From assembly GCA_963825345.1 (NCBI GenBank), contig CAWGSQ010000001.1, forward strand, positions 233,136 to 297,135: DNA of 64,000 bases, given 5' to 3'. Of this stretch, positions 1-11,425 are shown piece after piece. The DNA is from JACVRW01 sp963825345. GTDB lineage: Bacteria; Actinomycetota; Thermoleophilia; Solirubrobacterales; Thermoleophilaceae. A program made the position numbers and the translations under genes. Numbering within the stretch: the first letter of the stretch is position 1; the number at the start of each line of letters is the position of its first letter. Below the pieces are notes generated by a model. It saw only the letters and a program-made list of their open reading frames with translations, did no database searches and was not told the origin of the DNA.

Positions 1-2304
<2,304 letters not shown>

Positions 2305-2318
2305 GGTCCGCCGTTGTG

Positions 2319-4194
2319 ATGAACGCCACGCGCCTGCTTTCGATTATTGCCTCGGTCACCCTCGCCATGGCTGTCGCCACGGCAACCGCCTTCGGTCACG
2401 TGGAGCGCAGCTCCTACTGGCCGGACCCGGCGCCCGACAAGACCGTGAAGCCGGCGGCCGGCGGCAAGGTGCCGAAGGCCCGCAGCCTGGCCTCGGCACT
2501 GAAGGCGAAGCCGCGTGGCAAGACGCGCGTGGTGTGCCAACGGGCCTCCCTCAAGAAGGCGGTCCGATCGATCAACTCTGCACACAAGAAGGGGACAGTT
2601 CTGCGCCCCACGCAGGGCAACAAGAAGATCAGCGCCAAGGCCGCTCGCAAGCTCAAGAAGCAGAACCGCGCGTTCAAGCGCCGCTGCAAGTTCAGCAGCA
2701 TCCAGACGGCGATCAAGAGGTCGCGCAACAACGACCGCGTCGTGATCATGCCGGGCAAGTACCTCGAGGCAGCCTCGCGCGCGAAGCCGACGGACGACCC
2801 GAAGTGCGCGCAGTACCAGGAGGAGTCGGACGACGGCAAGGGCGCCGCGACCTACCGGTACCAGGTGAAGTGCCCGAACGACCAGAACCTGATCTACCTC
2901 CAGGGACGCGCGCTCACCAACAAGGCCGTGCCGTTCCCGCCGCGTGAGAACCGCCGCGGCATCCCCGACGAGGGTCGCTGCATCCGCTGCAACATCCAGA
3001 TCGAGGGCTCAGGCGCTAAGCCCGAGGACGTGGTGATCGACCTCGCCAAGGACACGAAGGCCAAGCTGCGCGGCCCCTCCGACCCCCTGAAGGAGGTCGG
3101 CATCCGCGTGGATCGCGCCGACGGCACGGTCATCAAGAACATCACCACGGCCCATGCAGCCGAGCACGGCATCTACATCCATGAGACCGACGGCTACCTC
3201 ATGACCGAGGTGAAGTTCTTCTACAACAAGGAGTACGGCGGGCTGATGTTCGCCTCGGACCACGGGCTCACACAGCACTGCGAGGGCGTCGGGACATGGC
3301 GACTCGGCCATCTACCCCGGCGGCGCACCCGACACCGGGGAGCAGACCCAGGAGCCGACGAGGCGCGTGAACAACACGATCACGCGCTGCGACATCCATC
3401 ACAACACGCTCGGCTACTCCGGGACGATGGGCAACGCCACCCGCGTCGTGAACAACGACTTCTACGACAACGGCACCGCCATCGCCACGGACTCGTTCTA
3501 CGCGGGCGGGCACCCGGGCTACCCGCAGGACGGCGCCACGTTCGAGAACAACCGCATCTACTCGAACAACTTCAACAGCTTCGTGGCGGGCTCCGACGTG
3601 GAGCCGAAGGTGCCGGTGCCGGTGGGTGTGGGAATCCTCATCGCGGGCGGCAACGGCAACGAGATCCGCGGCAACCGCATCTGGGACAACTGGCGGCGCG
3701 GGACGATGCTCCTGAACGTGCCGGACTCGTTCTCGGGGAGCTCGGGCGTCAACTCGGTGTCGCACCGCAATCGCTACCACAACAACGTCATGGGGCTGGC
3801 GCCGGACGGCACCAAGGTCCCGAACGGTGTCGACTTCTGGTGGGACGAGGCTGCGAACCAGGAAGACAACTGCTGGTTCGAGAACGGCGACGCCACGACC
3901 GACCCGCCCGGCCCGCTCATGCCGACGAACTGCGAAAACACGAGCGCGGGGGTCACGTATGGCCCCAAGCTGGCCAACGAAATCGGACCGTGCGCGGCCT
4001 CGGTCCAGGGCGGCACCTATGACGCGACCACCTGCCCGTGGTTCGTGACGCCCGAGAAGCCCTCGTCCGGCGGTGGCTCTCCGATGGGGCTGCCGGTGCG
4101 GGCCTCCGGCGCGCCGAAGGTTGCCCTGTTGGCGGGCGACTGTCGCCTCGTGGGCTCGACGCTGTCGTGCGACGGGCTGCTCGACCGGCCCTAG
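2319..4194 (+). CDS. Secreted right-handed beta-helix protein, one frameshift
   Basis: Predicted extracellular protein of about 625 residues. It has a signal peptide (MNATRLLSIIASVTLAMAV...), a basic Lys/Arg-rich stretch at about residues 55-130, and then a parallel beta-helix region. The helix is rich in Asn ladders typical of NosD/PbH1 repeats (DGTVIKNIT, NNTITRCDIHHN, VVNNDFYDN, FENNRIYSNN). The first part reads in one frame to about base 3290 and the rest in the next frame. Removing one G from the GGG at 3291-3293 restores CEGVGHGDSAIYPGG, so an insertion error is the simplest explanation. The ATG at 2319 is chosen because the signal peptide begins there; GTG 2316 is a neighbour. Beta-helix proteins of this kind often bind or cut polysaccharide, but no catalytic motif is evident, so no substrate is assigned. 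Confidence 0.8.
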
Positions 4195-4499
4195 TCGCGG
4201 CGGCGGCGGTCCTGCTGGCGGGGTGCGGCGGCCAGCCCGCCGCGCCGGCGCCGTTCGGCGTGAAGCTTCAGACGGCCACCTGCACGGACTGGCGCGAGTC
4301 CTCGCCGCCGCAGAGGCAGTCCGCCGTAGATCAGCTGGAGCGGACCGTGGCCGGCCCGCGCAAGGAGGGGAACACCCTTCCGGACGAAGTCGCGTACACG
4401 ACGCTCGACGCCCGATGTAAGCCGGACTTTGCGAGGGGCTTCCTGCTCTACGAGCTCTACATCCGCGCCGCTGGCTTCGAATCGCTCTCCGGCAACTGA
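4167..4499 (+). CDS. Small lipoprotein of unknown function
   Basis: About 110 residues. From a GTG at 4167 the protein starts VRRAARPALVAAAAVLLAGCGG, a classical lipoprotein signal peptide with lipobox LAGC. The mature part would therefore be anchored to the outer face of the cytoplasmic membrane. The rest (CTDWRESSPPQRQSAVDQL ... DARCKPDFARGFLLYELYIRAAGF) has two cysteines and no family I recognise. The frame stays open upstream to 4038, but that part overlaps the beta-helix gene and lacks a signal peptide, so the shorter start is preferred. It overlaps the end of the upstream gene by 28 bp, which suggests co-transcription. Confidence 0.65.
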   Translation: MRRAARPALVAAAAVLLAGCGGQPAAPAPFGVKLQTATCTDWRESSPPQRQSAVDQLERTVAGPRKEGNTLPDEVAYTTLDARCKPDFARGFLLYELYIRAAGFESLSGN

Positions 4500-4514
4500 C
4501 ACAATCGAACGCGC

Positions 4515-5480
4515 ATGGCCCAGCTCGCCCGAACCTCGTTCAGGGAGCGGATCGAGCGGCTAGAGGAGTTCCTCTCCCCGCTCGCGACCCGCTCGTATCC
4601 CGCTGTCCGCGAGGAGCGCGAGCCGGATTCCGACCACCGCACGCCCTTCCAGCGCGATCGCGACCGGATCGTGCACTCGAAGGCGTTTCGGCGCCTGAAG
4701 CACAAGACCCAGGTGTTCATCGCGCCGGAGGGTGACCACTACCGCACGCGGCTCACGCACACGCTCGAGGCGTGCGGCATCGCCCGCAACGTGGCGCGGG
4801 CGCTGGGGCTGAACGAGGACCTCACGGAGGCGATCGGCCTCGGTCACGACCTCGGCCACCCGCCCTTCGGCCACACCGGCGAGGCGGTGCTCGACTCGTG
4901 CATGAGAGAGCGCTGGGGGAGCGGGTTCCGCCACAACGAGCATTCACTTCGTGTGGTCGAGAAGATCGAACGGCTGAACCTCACCGCGCCGGTGCGCGAC
5001 GGCATCCTGCACCACACCGGCCCCGATCCGCCCGACACGCTCGAGGGACGGATCGTGCGGCTGGTGGACCGGGTGGCGTACATCAACCACGACATCGACG
5101 ACGCGATCCGCGCCGGCGTGCTGCGCTTCGAGGACCTGCCGCCCGCCGAGATCGAGATGCTGGGCTCCACCGGCCCGGAGCGCATCGAGAAGCTGGTGCA
5201 GGATCTGCTCCGCCACTCCGAGGAGGCCGCCGAGATCGTCCAGGGCGAGGAGGTGGGCGCGGCGATGTTGCGCCTGCGCGAGTTCATGTTCGAGCGCGTC
5301 TACCTCGGCCCGGCCGCCCAGCGCGAGCGCCCGCGCATCGAGCGCATGCTGCGCGCGCTGTTCGCGCACTACGCGGACGAGATGGATGACGAGCAGCAGG
5401 TTGTGGACTGGCTGGCCGGGATGACCGACCGCTACGCGATCCGCGAATTCGAGAACCTGTCCGTGCCGCAGGGCTTCTGA
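4515..5480 (+). CDS. dgt: dGTP triphosphohydrolase-like HD protein
   Basis: HD-superfamily deoxynucleoside triphosphate triphosphohydrolase, 321 residues, splitting dNTP into deoxynucleoside and triphosphate to tune dNTP pools. Metal-binding residues are visible in order: His in THTLEAC (about 82), the HD pair in GHDLGHPPFGHTGE (about 110-112), and Asp in INHDIDDA (about 190). The N-terminal RDRDRIVHSKAFRRLKHKTQVF is the usual family signature. The length fits the short Dgt-like subfamily. The gene abuts dnaG (TGATG, 1-bp overlap) and then rpoD, the dgt-dnaG-rpoD order seen in many Actinobacteria, so it is probably co-transcribed with replication and transcription initiation genes. Confidence 0.95.
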   Translation: MAQLARTSFRERIERLEEFLSPLATRSYPAVREEREPDSDHRTPFQRDRDRIVHSKAFRRLKHKTQVFIAPEGDHYRTRLTHTLEACGIARNVARALGLNEDLTEAIGLGHDLGHPPFGHTGEAVLDSCMRERWGSGFRHNEHSLRVVEKIERLNLTAPVRDGILHHTGPDPPDTLEGRIVRLVDRVAYINHDIDDAIRAGVLRFEDLPPAEIEMLGSTGPERIEKLVQDLLRHSEEAAEIVQGEEVGAAMLRLREFMFERVYLGPAAQRERPRIERMLRALFAHYADEMDDEQQVVDWLAGMTDRYAIREFENLSVPQGF

Positions 5481-7240
5481 TGGCGCTCTTCACGAAGGAT
5501 TCGATCGAACGCGTGCGTGAGGCCGTGGACATGGTCCAGCTCGTGGGCCAGAAGACGGACCTACGGCGGGTGGGCACGCGCTGGAGCGGGCTCTGCCCGT
5601 TCCACGACGAGCGCACGCCCTCGTTCTCGGTGAATCCGGAGGAGAAGCTCTACTACTGCTTCGGCTGCGGCGAGGGGGGCGACGCGTTCAAGTTCGTCCA
5701 ACAGACCGAGGCGCTCGACTTCCAGGAGGCCGTGGAGCTGCTGGCGGAGCAGTCCGGCGTGCAGGTGGAGCGCGAGGCCGACGACCCGCGCGCCGAGGAG
5801 CGGCGCCGCCGGCGCGAGCGCCTGCACGCCTTGCTCGAGCGGGCCACCCGCTTCTACGCCGCCTATCTGCGCGAGACGGCCGAGGCGGCCCCGGCGCGCG
5901 AATACCTGGCCTCACGCGGACTGTCGGACGAGGTGCTCGCCGAGTTCAGCGTGGGCTACTCGCCGAGCGCGTGGGACCGGATGATCATGGGCGCGCGGCA
6001 GAGCGGCTTCAGCGAGGAGGAGCTGGTGGCGGCCGGCCTGGCACAGCGGGGCAAGAACGGCGGGCTGTACGACCGCTTCAGGGGGCGGATCATGTTCCCG
6101 CTCGCGGATTCGCGCGGGAAGGTGCTCGGCTTCGGAGCACGGCAGATGGGGGAGGGGCGCGGGCCCAAGTACCTCAACACCTCCGAGAACGACCTCTACC
6201 ACAAGGGGCGCCAGCTGTTCGGCATCGACGTGGCACGCAAGGAGGCGATGCGCACCGCTCGTTTCGTGGTCGTGGAGGGTTACACCGACGTGCTTGCGCT
6301 TCACCAGGCGGGGATCCGGGAGACCGTGGCCATCATGGGCACGGCCCTCACGCAGGAGCAACTCGCCGAGCTTGGGAAGGTCGGCGACGGCAATCGCCGC
6401 GGCCTGGTCTACCTCGCCCTCGACGCCGATCGAGCCGGGCGCGATGCCATGCTTCGGGCATCGAGGCTGGCGGAGGATCGAGGCATCGATCTGCGCGTGG
6501 TCGAGATGCCGGAGGGCACCGATCCAGCGGATCTCGTAACTCAGGAGGGGGCCGAGGCGTTCGGAGAACGAATGGAACGTGCCGTACCCATGATCGAGTT
6601 TCAGGTGCGGCGGGTACTTGCCGATGCAGACCTCGACACGCCTGCAGGCAGGGATAAGGCCTTAGGGGAGGCGCGCGAGCTGATCTCAGCAGTACCCGAA
6701 CGGACCGCTACACGCGATGCGCTCGTCCGCGAAGCCGCGGACCGGCTCGACGTTCCCGTGGACCATGTGCTGGCACCCGCCCGCGCGCCCGTGGCGAGGG
6801 CGCAGGCGCCCACGCAGGCATCGCCGGGCGAGTTGGCGTTGCGAACCGAGCGCGAGTTCCTGATCAGATGCCTCTCGAGCGCGGACCTCGGCCACGACTT
6901 CCTCAGCAAGCCCGACGACGTGCAGTTCTCCTCGGAGCTCACCCGACGCGCCCGTGCCCACTTCGTGAGCGAGTTCGACGACCCGGTGGCCACCGTGCCA
7001 CAGGACGACCCGCGGCTTGCGGCGCTCGTCACCGATTTGGCGTTCGCGGCGCAGGAGCGGCCCCCCACGGACGAGCGCACGCTTGAATTCAGTCTTCTGC
7101 AGCTCGAGCTCCGGCGTATTCAGCGAGAGATCCGGCGTGCGGCGCAGGACGGTGAGCTGGGACGGCAGACCGAGCTCGCCACGGCAGAGCAGTCGGTTCG
7201 TAAGGAGATGGGGTCAATTTCAATAGGACAGACGGCATGA
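5480..7240 (+). CDS. dnaG: DNA primase
   Basis: Synthesises RNA primers for lagging-strand replication, working with the replicative helicase. The 586 residues hold an N-terminal CHC2 zinc-binding domain (Cys39-Pro-Phe-His, then Cys60 and Cys63 in YYCFGCGEGGD). A TOPRIM core follows with the metal-binding Glu in VVVEGYTDVLAL (about 264) and the acidic motif ALDADRAGRDA (about 315). A helical C-terminal part for helicase contact closes the protein. Length is normal for the family. The start overlaps the dgt stop by 1 bp and the stop overlaps rpoD by 4 bp (ATGA), so translation of the three is likely coupled. Confidence 0.97.
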   Translation: MALFTKDSIERVREAVDMVQLVGQKTDLRRVGTRWSGLCPFHDERTPSFSVNPEEKLYYCFGCGEGGDAFKFVQQTEALDFQEAVELLAEQSGVQVEREADDPRAEERRRRRERLHALLERATRFYAAYLRETAEAAPAREYLASRGLSDEVLAEFSVGYSPSAWDRMIMGARQSGFSEEELVAAGLAQRGKNGGLYDRFRGRIMFPLADSRGKVLGFGARQMGEGRGPKYLNTSENDLYHKGRQLFGIDVARKEAMRTARFVVVEGYTDVLALHQAGIRETVAIMGTALTQEQLAELGKVGDGNRRGLVYLALDADRAGRDAMLRASRLAEDRGIDLRVVEMPEGTDPADLVTQEGAEAFGERMERAVPMIEFQVRRVLADADLDTPAGRDKALGEARELISAVPERTATRDALVREAADRLDVPVDHVLAPARAPVARAQAPTQASPGELALRTEREFLIRCLSSADLGHDFLSKPDDVQFSSELTRRARAHFVSEFDDPVATVPQDDPRLAALVTDLAFAAQERPPTDERTLEFSLLQLELRRIQREIRRAAQDGELGRQTELATAEQSVRKEMGSISIGQTA

Positions 7241-8253
7241 CTGAGCGCGTGCTGAACGGGAACGGAAACGGCGAGGAGGCAGGGGAGCCGCGCGAGCTCG
7301 ACCCGGCCGCTGCCGCCACCAGCCCTGCCGAGGAGCAGGAGGAGCCCACCGCGGCCGACCTCTACGACGAGGGCGGCGTTGTTACCGCCGGCCTCGTGGT
7401 GGCACCCCCGGAGCAGGGGGCGGAGGACGCCGTCCGGCTCTACCTGCGCTCGATCGGTCGAGTGCCGCTGCTCACCCGTGAGGACGAGGTCCGCCTCGCA
7501 AAGCGGATCGAGATGAACGACATGGCCGCGAAGAACTCGCTGATCGAGGCGAACCTGCGGCTGGTGGTGTCGATCGCCAAGCGCTACACCGGCCGCGGCC
7601 TGACGCTGCTCGATCTGATCCAGGAGGGCAACCTCGGCCTGATCCGGGCGGTGGAGAAGTTCGACTGGCGCCGCGGCTTCAAGTTCTCGACCTACGCGAC
7701 CTGGTGGATCCGCCAGGCGATCACCCGCGCCCTGGCCGACCAGTCGCGCACCATCCGCATTCCGGTCCACATGGTGGAGCGGATGAACCGGGTGGCGCGC
7801 GCGAAGCGCTCGCTGATCCAGAAGCACAACCGTGAGCCCACGCCGGAGGAGATCGGCGAGCTGGTGGAGATGCCGACCAAGAAGGTCGAGGAGATCCTCA
7901 AGCTGGGCCAGGAGCCGGTCTCGCTCGAGGCACCCGTTGGCGGCGAGGAGGGCGACGCCTCCCTCGGCGACTTCATCGAGGACTCCGCCACCGACCGTCC
8001 CCTCGAGATCGTGGCCAACCGGATCCGCGACGCGGACCTGCTGAAGGTGCTCGACTCACTCGGCTGGCGCGAGCGCAAGGTCATCGAGCTCCGCTACGGC
8101 CTGGGCGACGAGGGCCCGATGACCCTCGAGGACATTGGCCACGAGGTCGGAGTGACCCGCGAACGAGTGCGCCAGATCGAGTCAAAGACACTCGCGATGC
8201 TGAAGAGCTCAGGCGGCGCAGACCGCCTCGCAGGAACCGCCGACGAGGCCTGA
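7237..8253 (+). CDS. rpoD: Primary RNA polymerase sigma factor, sigma-70/SigA type
   Basis: Directs RNA polymerase to housekeeping promoters. In the 338 residues, region 1.2 starts at about residue 65 (DAVRLYLRSIGRVPLLTREDE). Region 2 follows with LIQEGNLGLIRAVEKFDW and the -10 reading segment FSTYATWWIRQAITRAL. Regions 3 and 4 come next, ending in the helix-turn-helix VGVTRERVRQIESKTL that reads the -35 box. The first 60 residues are acidic and Ala/Glu-rich and replace the longer region 1.1 of proteobacterial RpoD; this short form is usual in Actinobacteria. It is the last gene of the dgt-dnaG-rpoD operon. Confidence 0.96.
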   Translation: MTERVLNGNGNGEEAGEPRELDPAAAATSPAEEQEEPTAADLYDEGGVVTAGLVVAPPEQGAEDAVRLYLRSIGRVPLLTREDEVRLAKRIEMNDMAAKNSLIEANLRLVVSIAKRYTGRGLTLLDLIQEGNLGLIRAVEKFDWRRGFKFSTYATWWIRQAITRALADQSRTIRIPVHMVERMNRVARAKRSLIQKHNREPTPEEIGELVEMPTKKVEEILKLGQEPVSLEAPVGGEEGDASLGDFIEDSATDRPLEIVANRIRDADLLKVLDSLGWRERKVIELRYGLGDEGPMTLEDIGHEVGVTRERVRQIESKTLAMLKSSGGADRLAGTADEA

Positions 8254-8289
8254 CGCAACCGCGCCGGGCGCTATGCTCGGCAACGCCGT

Positions 8290-8360
8290 TCCCCGGTGAT
8301 GTAACGGCAACATGACTGACTGTTAATCAGTTCTTGGTGGTTCGAATCCACCCCGGGGAG
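8290..8360 (+). tRNA. tRNA-Asn (GTT)
   Basis: A complete cloverleaf can be drawn by eye. The acceptor stem is TCCCCGG/CCGGGGA with discriminator G. The D stem is ATGT/ACAT, the anticodon stem ACTGA/TCAGT with loop CTGTTAA (anticodon GTT, Asn), and the T stem GGTGG/CCACC with loop TTCGAAT. Total length is 71 nt. The 3' CCA is not fully encoded (GCCT follows). It lies 36 bp after rpoD. Confidence 0.95.
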
Positions 8361-8642
8361 CCTTACCAGCCGCCACTGCCGCAGCCTCACTGCCGCCACT
8401 GCCGCAGGTTCTTCATGACATTGATGAATAAGCTGCGGCACCGTCCCGGGCGGAGGTGATGGAACGGGCCCGGAACGTAACGAGACGCGAACTTCGCGCT
8501 TTGAGGTCCGCTCCAGTCAACCGAAGTTGACCTTCACCGGGGCGAGCCTTACAACCTCATGGCTTCGCTCTTTGCGCTCCGTCCGCGTCTCGAGAGGGAG
8601 TAGACCAGCGGTCGGGGCAGGCGTCAAGCACCTCGGATGCAA
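8361..8642. other. Intergenic stretch with repeats and a possible structured RNA
   Basis: No convincing gene lies in these 282 bases. A 16-base sequence (GCCGCCACTGCCGCAG) occurs twice, at 8369-8384 and 8392-8407. Further on, hairpins can be drawn: CGCG-AACTT-CGCG at 8486-8498 and GTCAAC-CGAA-GTTGAC at 8516-8531. GGTGA near 8455 could also pair with TCACC near 8536, closing a domain of about 90 nt. This could be a small RNA, a degraded tRNA-like sequence, or the terminator region after tRNA-Asn. I cannot assign it to a known RNA family. Confidence 0.3.
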
Positions 8643-9858
8643 TCAACCCGCTCTTTGCGCATTTTTGTGAGATTCGGCGAATTCCTCGACCGCGTCGGCG
8701 GCCGTGGCGGCGCCGTCGTTGCGGGCCGCCCAGTCGCGCAGCTCCTCGGCACGGCGCCCGTAGCTGGGCTCGCCGAGCACGCGGCGAACCGCGAGCCGCA
8801 CGCCGCGCGCAGTCGTGAAGCGGCGCGGCAAGGAGACGCCGGCTCCGGCCCAGCGGATGCGGGCCGCGTTCTCAGCCATGTCGCCGGCGTGGGGGCACGC
8901 CACCACCGGCGTCCCGCTTGCCAGCGCACGCGCGAGCGTGCCGTGGCCGGCGTGGCAGACCACCGCGTCGCAGAGCGGCATCGTGCGTGCGTAGGAGACC
9001 CAGTCGACGAGGCGGGCGTTGGGCGGAACGTCGAGCGGCTCAGTGGGCTCCCTCCGGTTCGTGGAGGCCAGCACGCGCACGGGCTCACTGGCGAGCCCCT
9101 TCAACGCCGCCCGCACGAGCCGGTGCTCCGGGTCCTGGGACGTGCTCGGCGCCACCAGCACGAGCGGAGCGTCGCCCGGCGGCAGCTCGACGTCGCCGAA
9201 CGGCTGCTCCCACAGCAGCGGCCCGGTCACCCGGATGCCCGGGCCAGCCCGCGGCGCGCGGGTACTCGAGCTGGGGGAACGTCGCGACGATCGCGAGGTC
9301 ACGCGAGATCCCACCGTGCACCTCGTCGAGCAGCGGCAGGCCCACCCGCTCTCGCGCCCCGTTCAGCTCCACGCGGCCCTGCTCTTCGCCCGTCATCACC
9401 ATCGGCCGCAGGAGCCCCCACATGCGCCGCCCGATCGAGCTGCGCGGGTACACCGCGCCCACCGAGTAGATCGGAAACCCCGGCTCGCCCGTGGGCAGGA
9501 CGTGCGGCACGAGCGTGGCCCACGGCCGGCCCTCGGCCTGCGCGGCGAGCGAGCCCGCCACGGTGATGATGTCGGCCACCACCACCTCGGGATCGAAGGA
9601 GCGGATCAGCTCGCGGGTGGGGGCGGAGGCCCTCACCGCCGCGACGTAGGGCTTCAGCGGGACCTCCCGCGTGGGGAACACCTGGTACTCCGGCGCGGCG
9701 GCGAAGCGCATTCCCTCGCGCTCCACGTGCTCCTCCCAGCGGGACCACGTCTCGAGAGTGACCTCGTGCCCGCGCCGCGCGAGCTCGGCTCCCAGGGCGA
9801 TCGCCGGAAAGGCGTGCCCGGGGTCCCCGAACGCCGCGAGCAGGAAGCGGCGGCTCAG
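8643..9858 (-). CDS. UDP-glycosyltransferase-like protein (GT1/MGT type), one frameshift
   Basis: About 404 residues once repaired. The N-terminal half reads FGDPGHAFPAIALGAELARRGHEVT, the glycine-rich acceptor-side start of GT1 enzymes. The C-terminal half carries the donor-binding signature VVCHAGHGTLARALASGTPVV. Such enzymes move a sugar from a nucleotide sugar to a lipid or small molecule; the acceptor here is unknown. The halves lie in different frames. Removing one G from the CCCGGG run near 9240 gives AGWPGIRVTGPLLWEQ and a continuous protein. The N-terminus begins right at the luciferase-like gene's stop. A CTG at 9858 sits in a CTGA overlap with that stop and is the only nearby in-frame start-like codon, so a rare CTG start or another small error is implied. 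Confidence 0.75.
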
Positions 9859-10889
9859 AGCATCTCCGCCAGCTCGCGGACCATCCGGCGGCGCTCACCT
9901 ATGTCGAACGAGACCGGGGAGACGATCAGCGTGCCGACGCCCGCATCGCGGTACACCTCGAGCCGCTCGCGCACCTTGTCGCGCGGGCCCACCAGCGCGA
10001 TCGTGTCGATCAGCTTGGCGGGAACGGCCGCCGCGGCCTCGTCCTTCTTCCCCTCGAGATAGAGGTCCTGGATCTCGCGGGCCGCGTCCTCGAAGCCGTA
10101 GCGCTGCACGAGCGAGTTGTAGAAGTTGCGCTCGCGCGAGCCCATGCCGCCCACGTAGAGGGCGATGAAGTGGCGCATCTGGTCGCGCGCGCGGTCCACG
10201 TCGTCGTCGATCGCCACGTTCACGCCCGGCGCGACGTCGAACTCCGGCCCAAGCGTCCTGCCGGCCCGCGCCGCGCCCTCCTCGAGCAGCTCGCGCGACC
10301 CGTCCACGTGCTCGGGCGAGAAGAAGATCGGCAGCCAGCCGTCGGCGATCTCGCCGGTGAGCTGCGTGTTCTTCGGGCCGATCGACGCGATGTAGATCGG
10401 GATCCGCTCCTGCACGGGCGCGATCGTCAGCTTCAGCGCCTTGCCGGGCCCGTCCGGGAGCGGCAGCTGGTAGGTCTCGCCGTCGTATTCGAGCCGCTCG
10501 CGCGCGAGCGCCTTGCGCAGGATCTCCACGTACTCGCGCGTGCGCTGGAGCTGCTTGCCGAAGCGCTGCCCGTGCCAGCCCTCAGCCACCTGCGGCCCGG
10601 ACGTGCCGATCCCGAGCAGCATCCGCCCGCCCGATAGCTGGTCGAGCGTGGCGGCGGTCATGGCCGTCATCGCGGGGGAGCGCCCGGGCATCTGGAAGAT
10701 CGACGAGCCGATCTTGATGCGCTCGGTCTGAGCGGCGAGCCACGCGAGCACGGTGGCGGCGTCGGACCCGTAGGCTTCGGCAGCCCACACGGAGTCGAAG
10801 CCCGCGCCCTCCGCCTCCTTCACCAGTTCGAGCTGATCCGCGGCCGCCATGCCGAGACCCCAGTAGCCGACGTTCAGGCCGAGCCGCAC
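9855..10889 (-). CDS. LLM-class F420-dependent oxidoreductase (luciferase-like)
   Basis: A 344-residue luciferase-like TIM barrel that probably uses coenzyme F420 or flavin. It starts MRLGLNVGYWGLG and has the family segments EAEGAGFDSVWAAEAYGSDA, LSGGRMLLGIGTSGPQVAEGW and PIYIASIGPKNTQLTGEIADGWLP. The length fits the F420-dependent LLM group, which is expanded in Actinobacteria. The substrate cannot be read from sequence. Its stop overlaps the downstream glycosyltransferase start on the same strand, so the two are probably one operon. It starts 62 bp from the divergent gene at 10952. Confidence 0.9.
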   Translation of the reverse strand: MRLGLNVGYWGLGMAAADQLELVKEAEGAGFDSVWAAEAYGSDAATVLAWLAAQTERIKIGSSIFQMPGRSPAMTAMTAATLDQLSGGRMLLGIGTSGPQVAEGWHGQRFGKQLQRTREYVEILRKALARERLEYDGETYQLPLPDGPGKALKLTIAPVQERIPIYIASIGPKNTQLTGEIADGWLPIFFSPEHVDGSRELLEEGAARAGRTLGPEFDVAPGVNVAIDDDVDRARDQMRHFIALYVGGMGSRERNFYNSLVQRYGFEDAAREIQDLYLEGKKDEAAAAVPAKLIDTIALVGPRDKVRERLEVYRDAGVGTLIVSPVSFDIGERRRMVRELAEML

Positions 10890-10951
10890 TGCAAATGTCC
10901 TATCGCCGGTTGCATTTTTGCCGCCTAATTGCCGATCCTATGTAACAGGCC

Positions 10952-11425
10952 ATGAGACGCCGCCCCGCAAGAGACCTCCGCACCGCCATCGATTGCCTTC
11001 CGCTCGAGACGCGCAAGGCGATGCTCACGGGCGTCGAGGCCAACCGCATCATCGTCGGCGCCTACACGGACCGGAAGGGCGGCGTGTGCCCGATGCTGGC
11101 CGCCCACCGCAACGGCGGCCGCACGAGCCTCGCCAGCTTTGCCCACGCCTGGGACCGCTACACCGGCGGCCGGGGAAAGCCGCGCCCGGCGAGCGACCGC
11201 GAGCTCCACACCCTCACCGCGATGCTCGAGGCCAGCATCGCCCTGGACGAGCTGCCGGAGCTTCAGGACGTGGCGCGCGAGGCGCAGAAGCGCCGCCTGC
11301 CGCGCCTCTTCCACCGCTTCGACGAGTACGAGCGCGCGGTGGCCGAGCTCGGCGTGATCAGAGCTCTGAATCCCCAGGACGAACGAACTGCACCTCAGGC
11401 ACCATGCAGTTTGGCGAGGTCCTGA
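10952..11425 (+). CDS. Conserved-looking hypothetical protein
   Basis: A 157-residue soluble, arginine-rich protein (LPLETRKAMLTGVEANRIIVGAYTD ... GVCPMLAAHRNGG ... FAHAWDRYTG). I do not recognise the family. Codon positions look like a real gene, with GC-rich third positions across the frame. It has no signal peptide or membrane segment. The last 68 bases overlap the 3' end of the convergent SDR gene, so the final 20 or so residues could be read-through of a shorter protein. TATGTA at 10939-10944 sits 7 bases before the ATG, which would fit a leaderless transcript. Confidence 0.7.
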   Translation: MRRRPARDLRTAIDCLPLETRKAMLTGVEANRIIVGAYTDRKGGVCPMLAAHRNGGRTSLASFAHAWDRYTGGRGKPRPASDRELHTLTAMLEASIALDELPELQDVAREAQKRRLPRLFHRFDEYERAVAELGVIRALNPQDERTAPQAPCSLARS

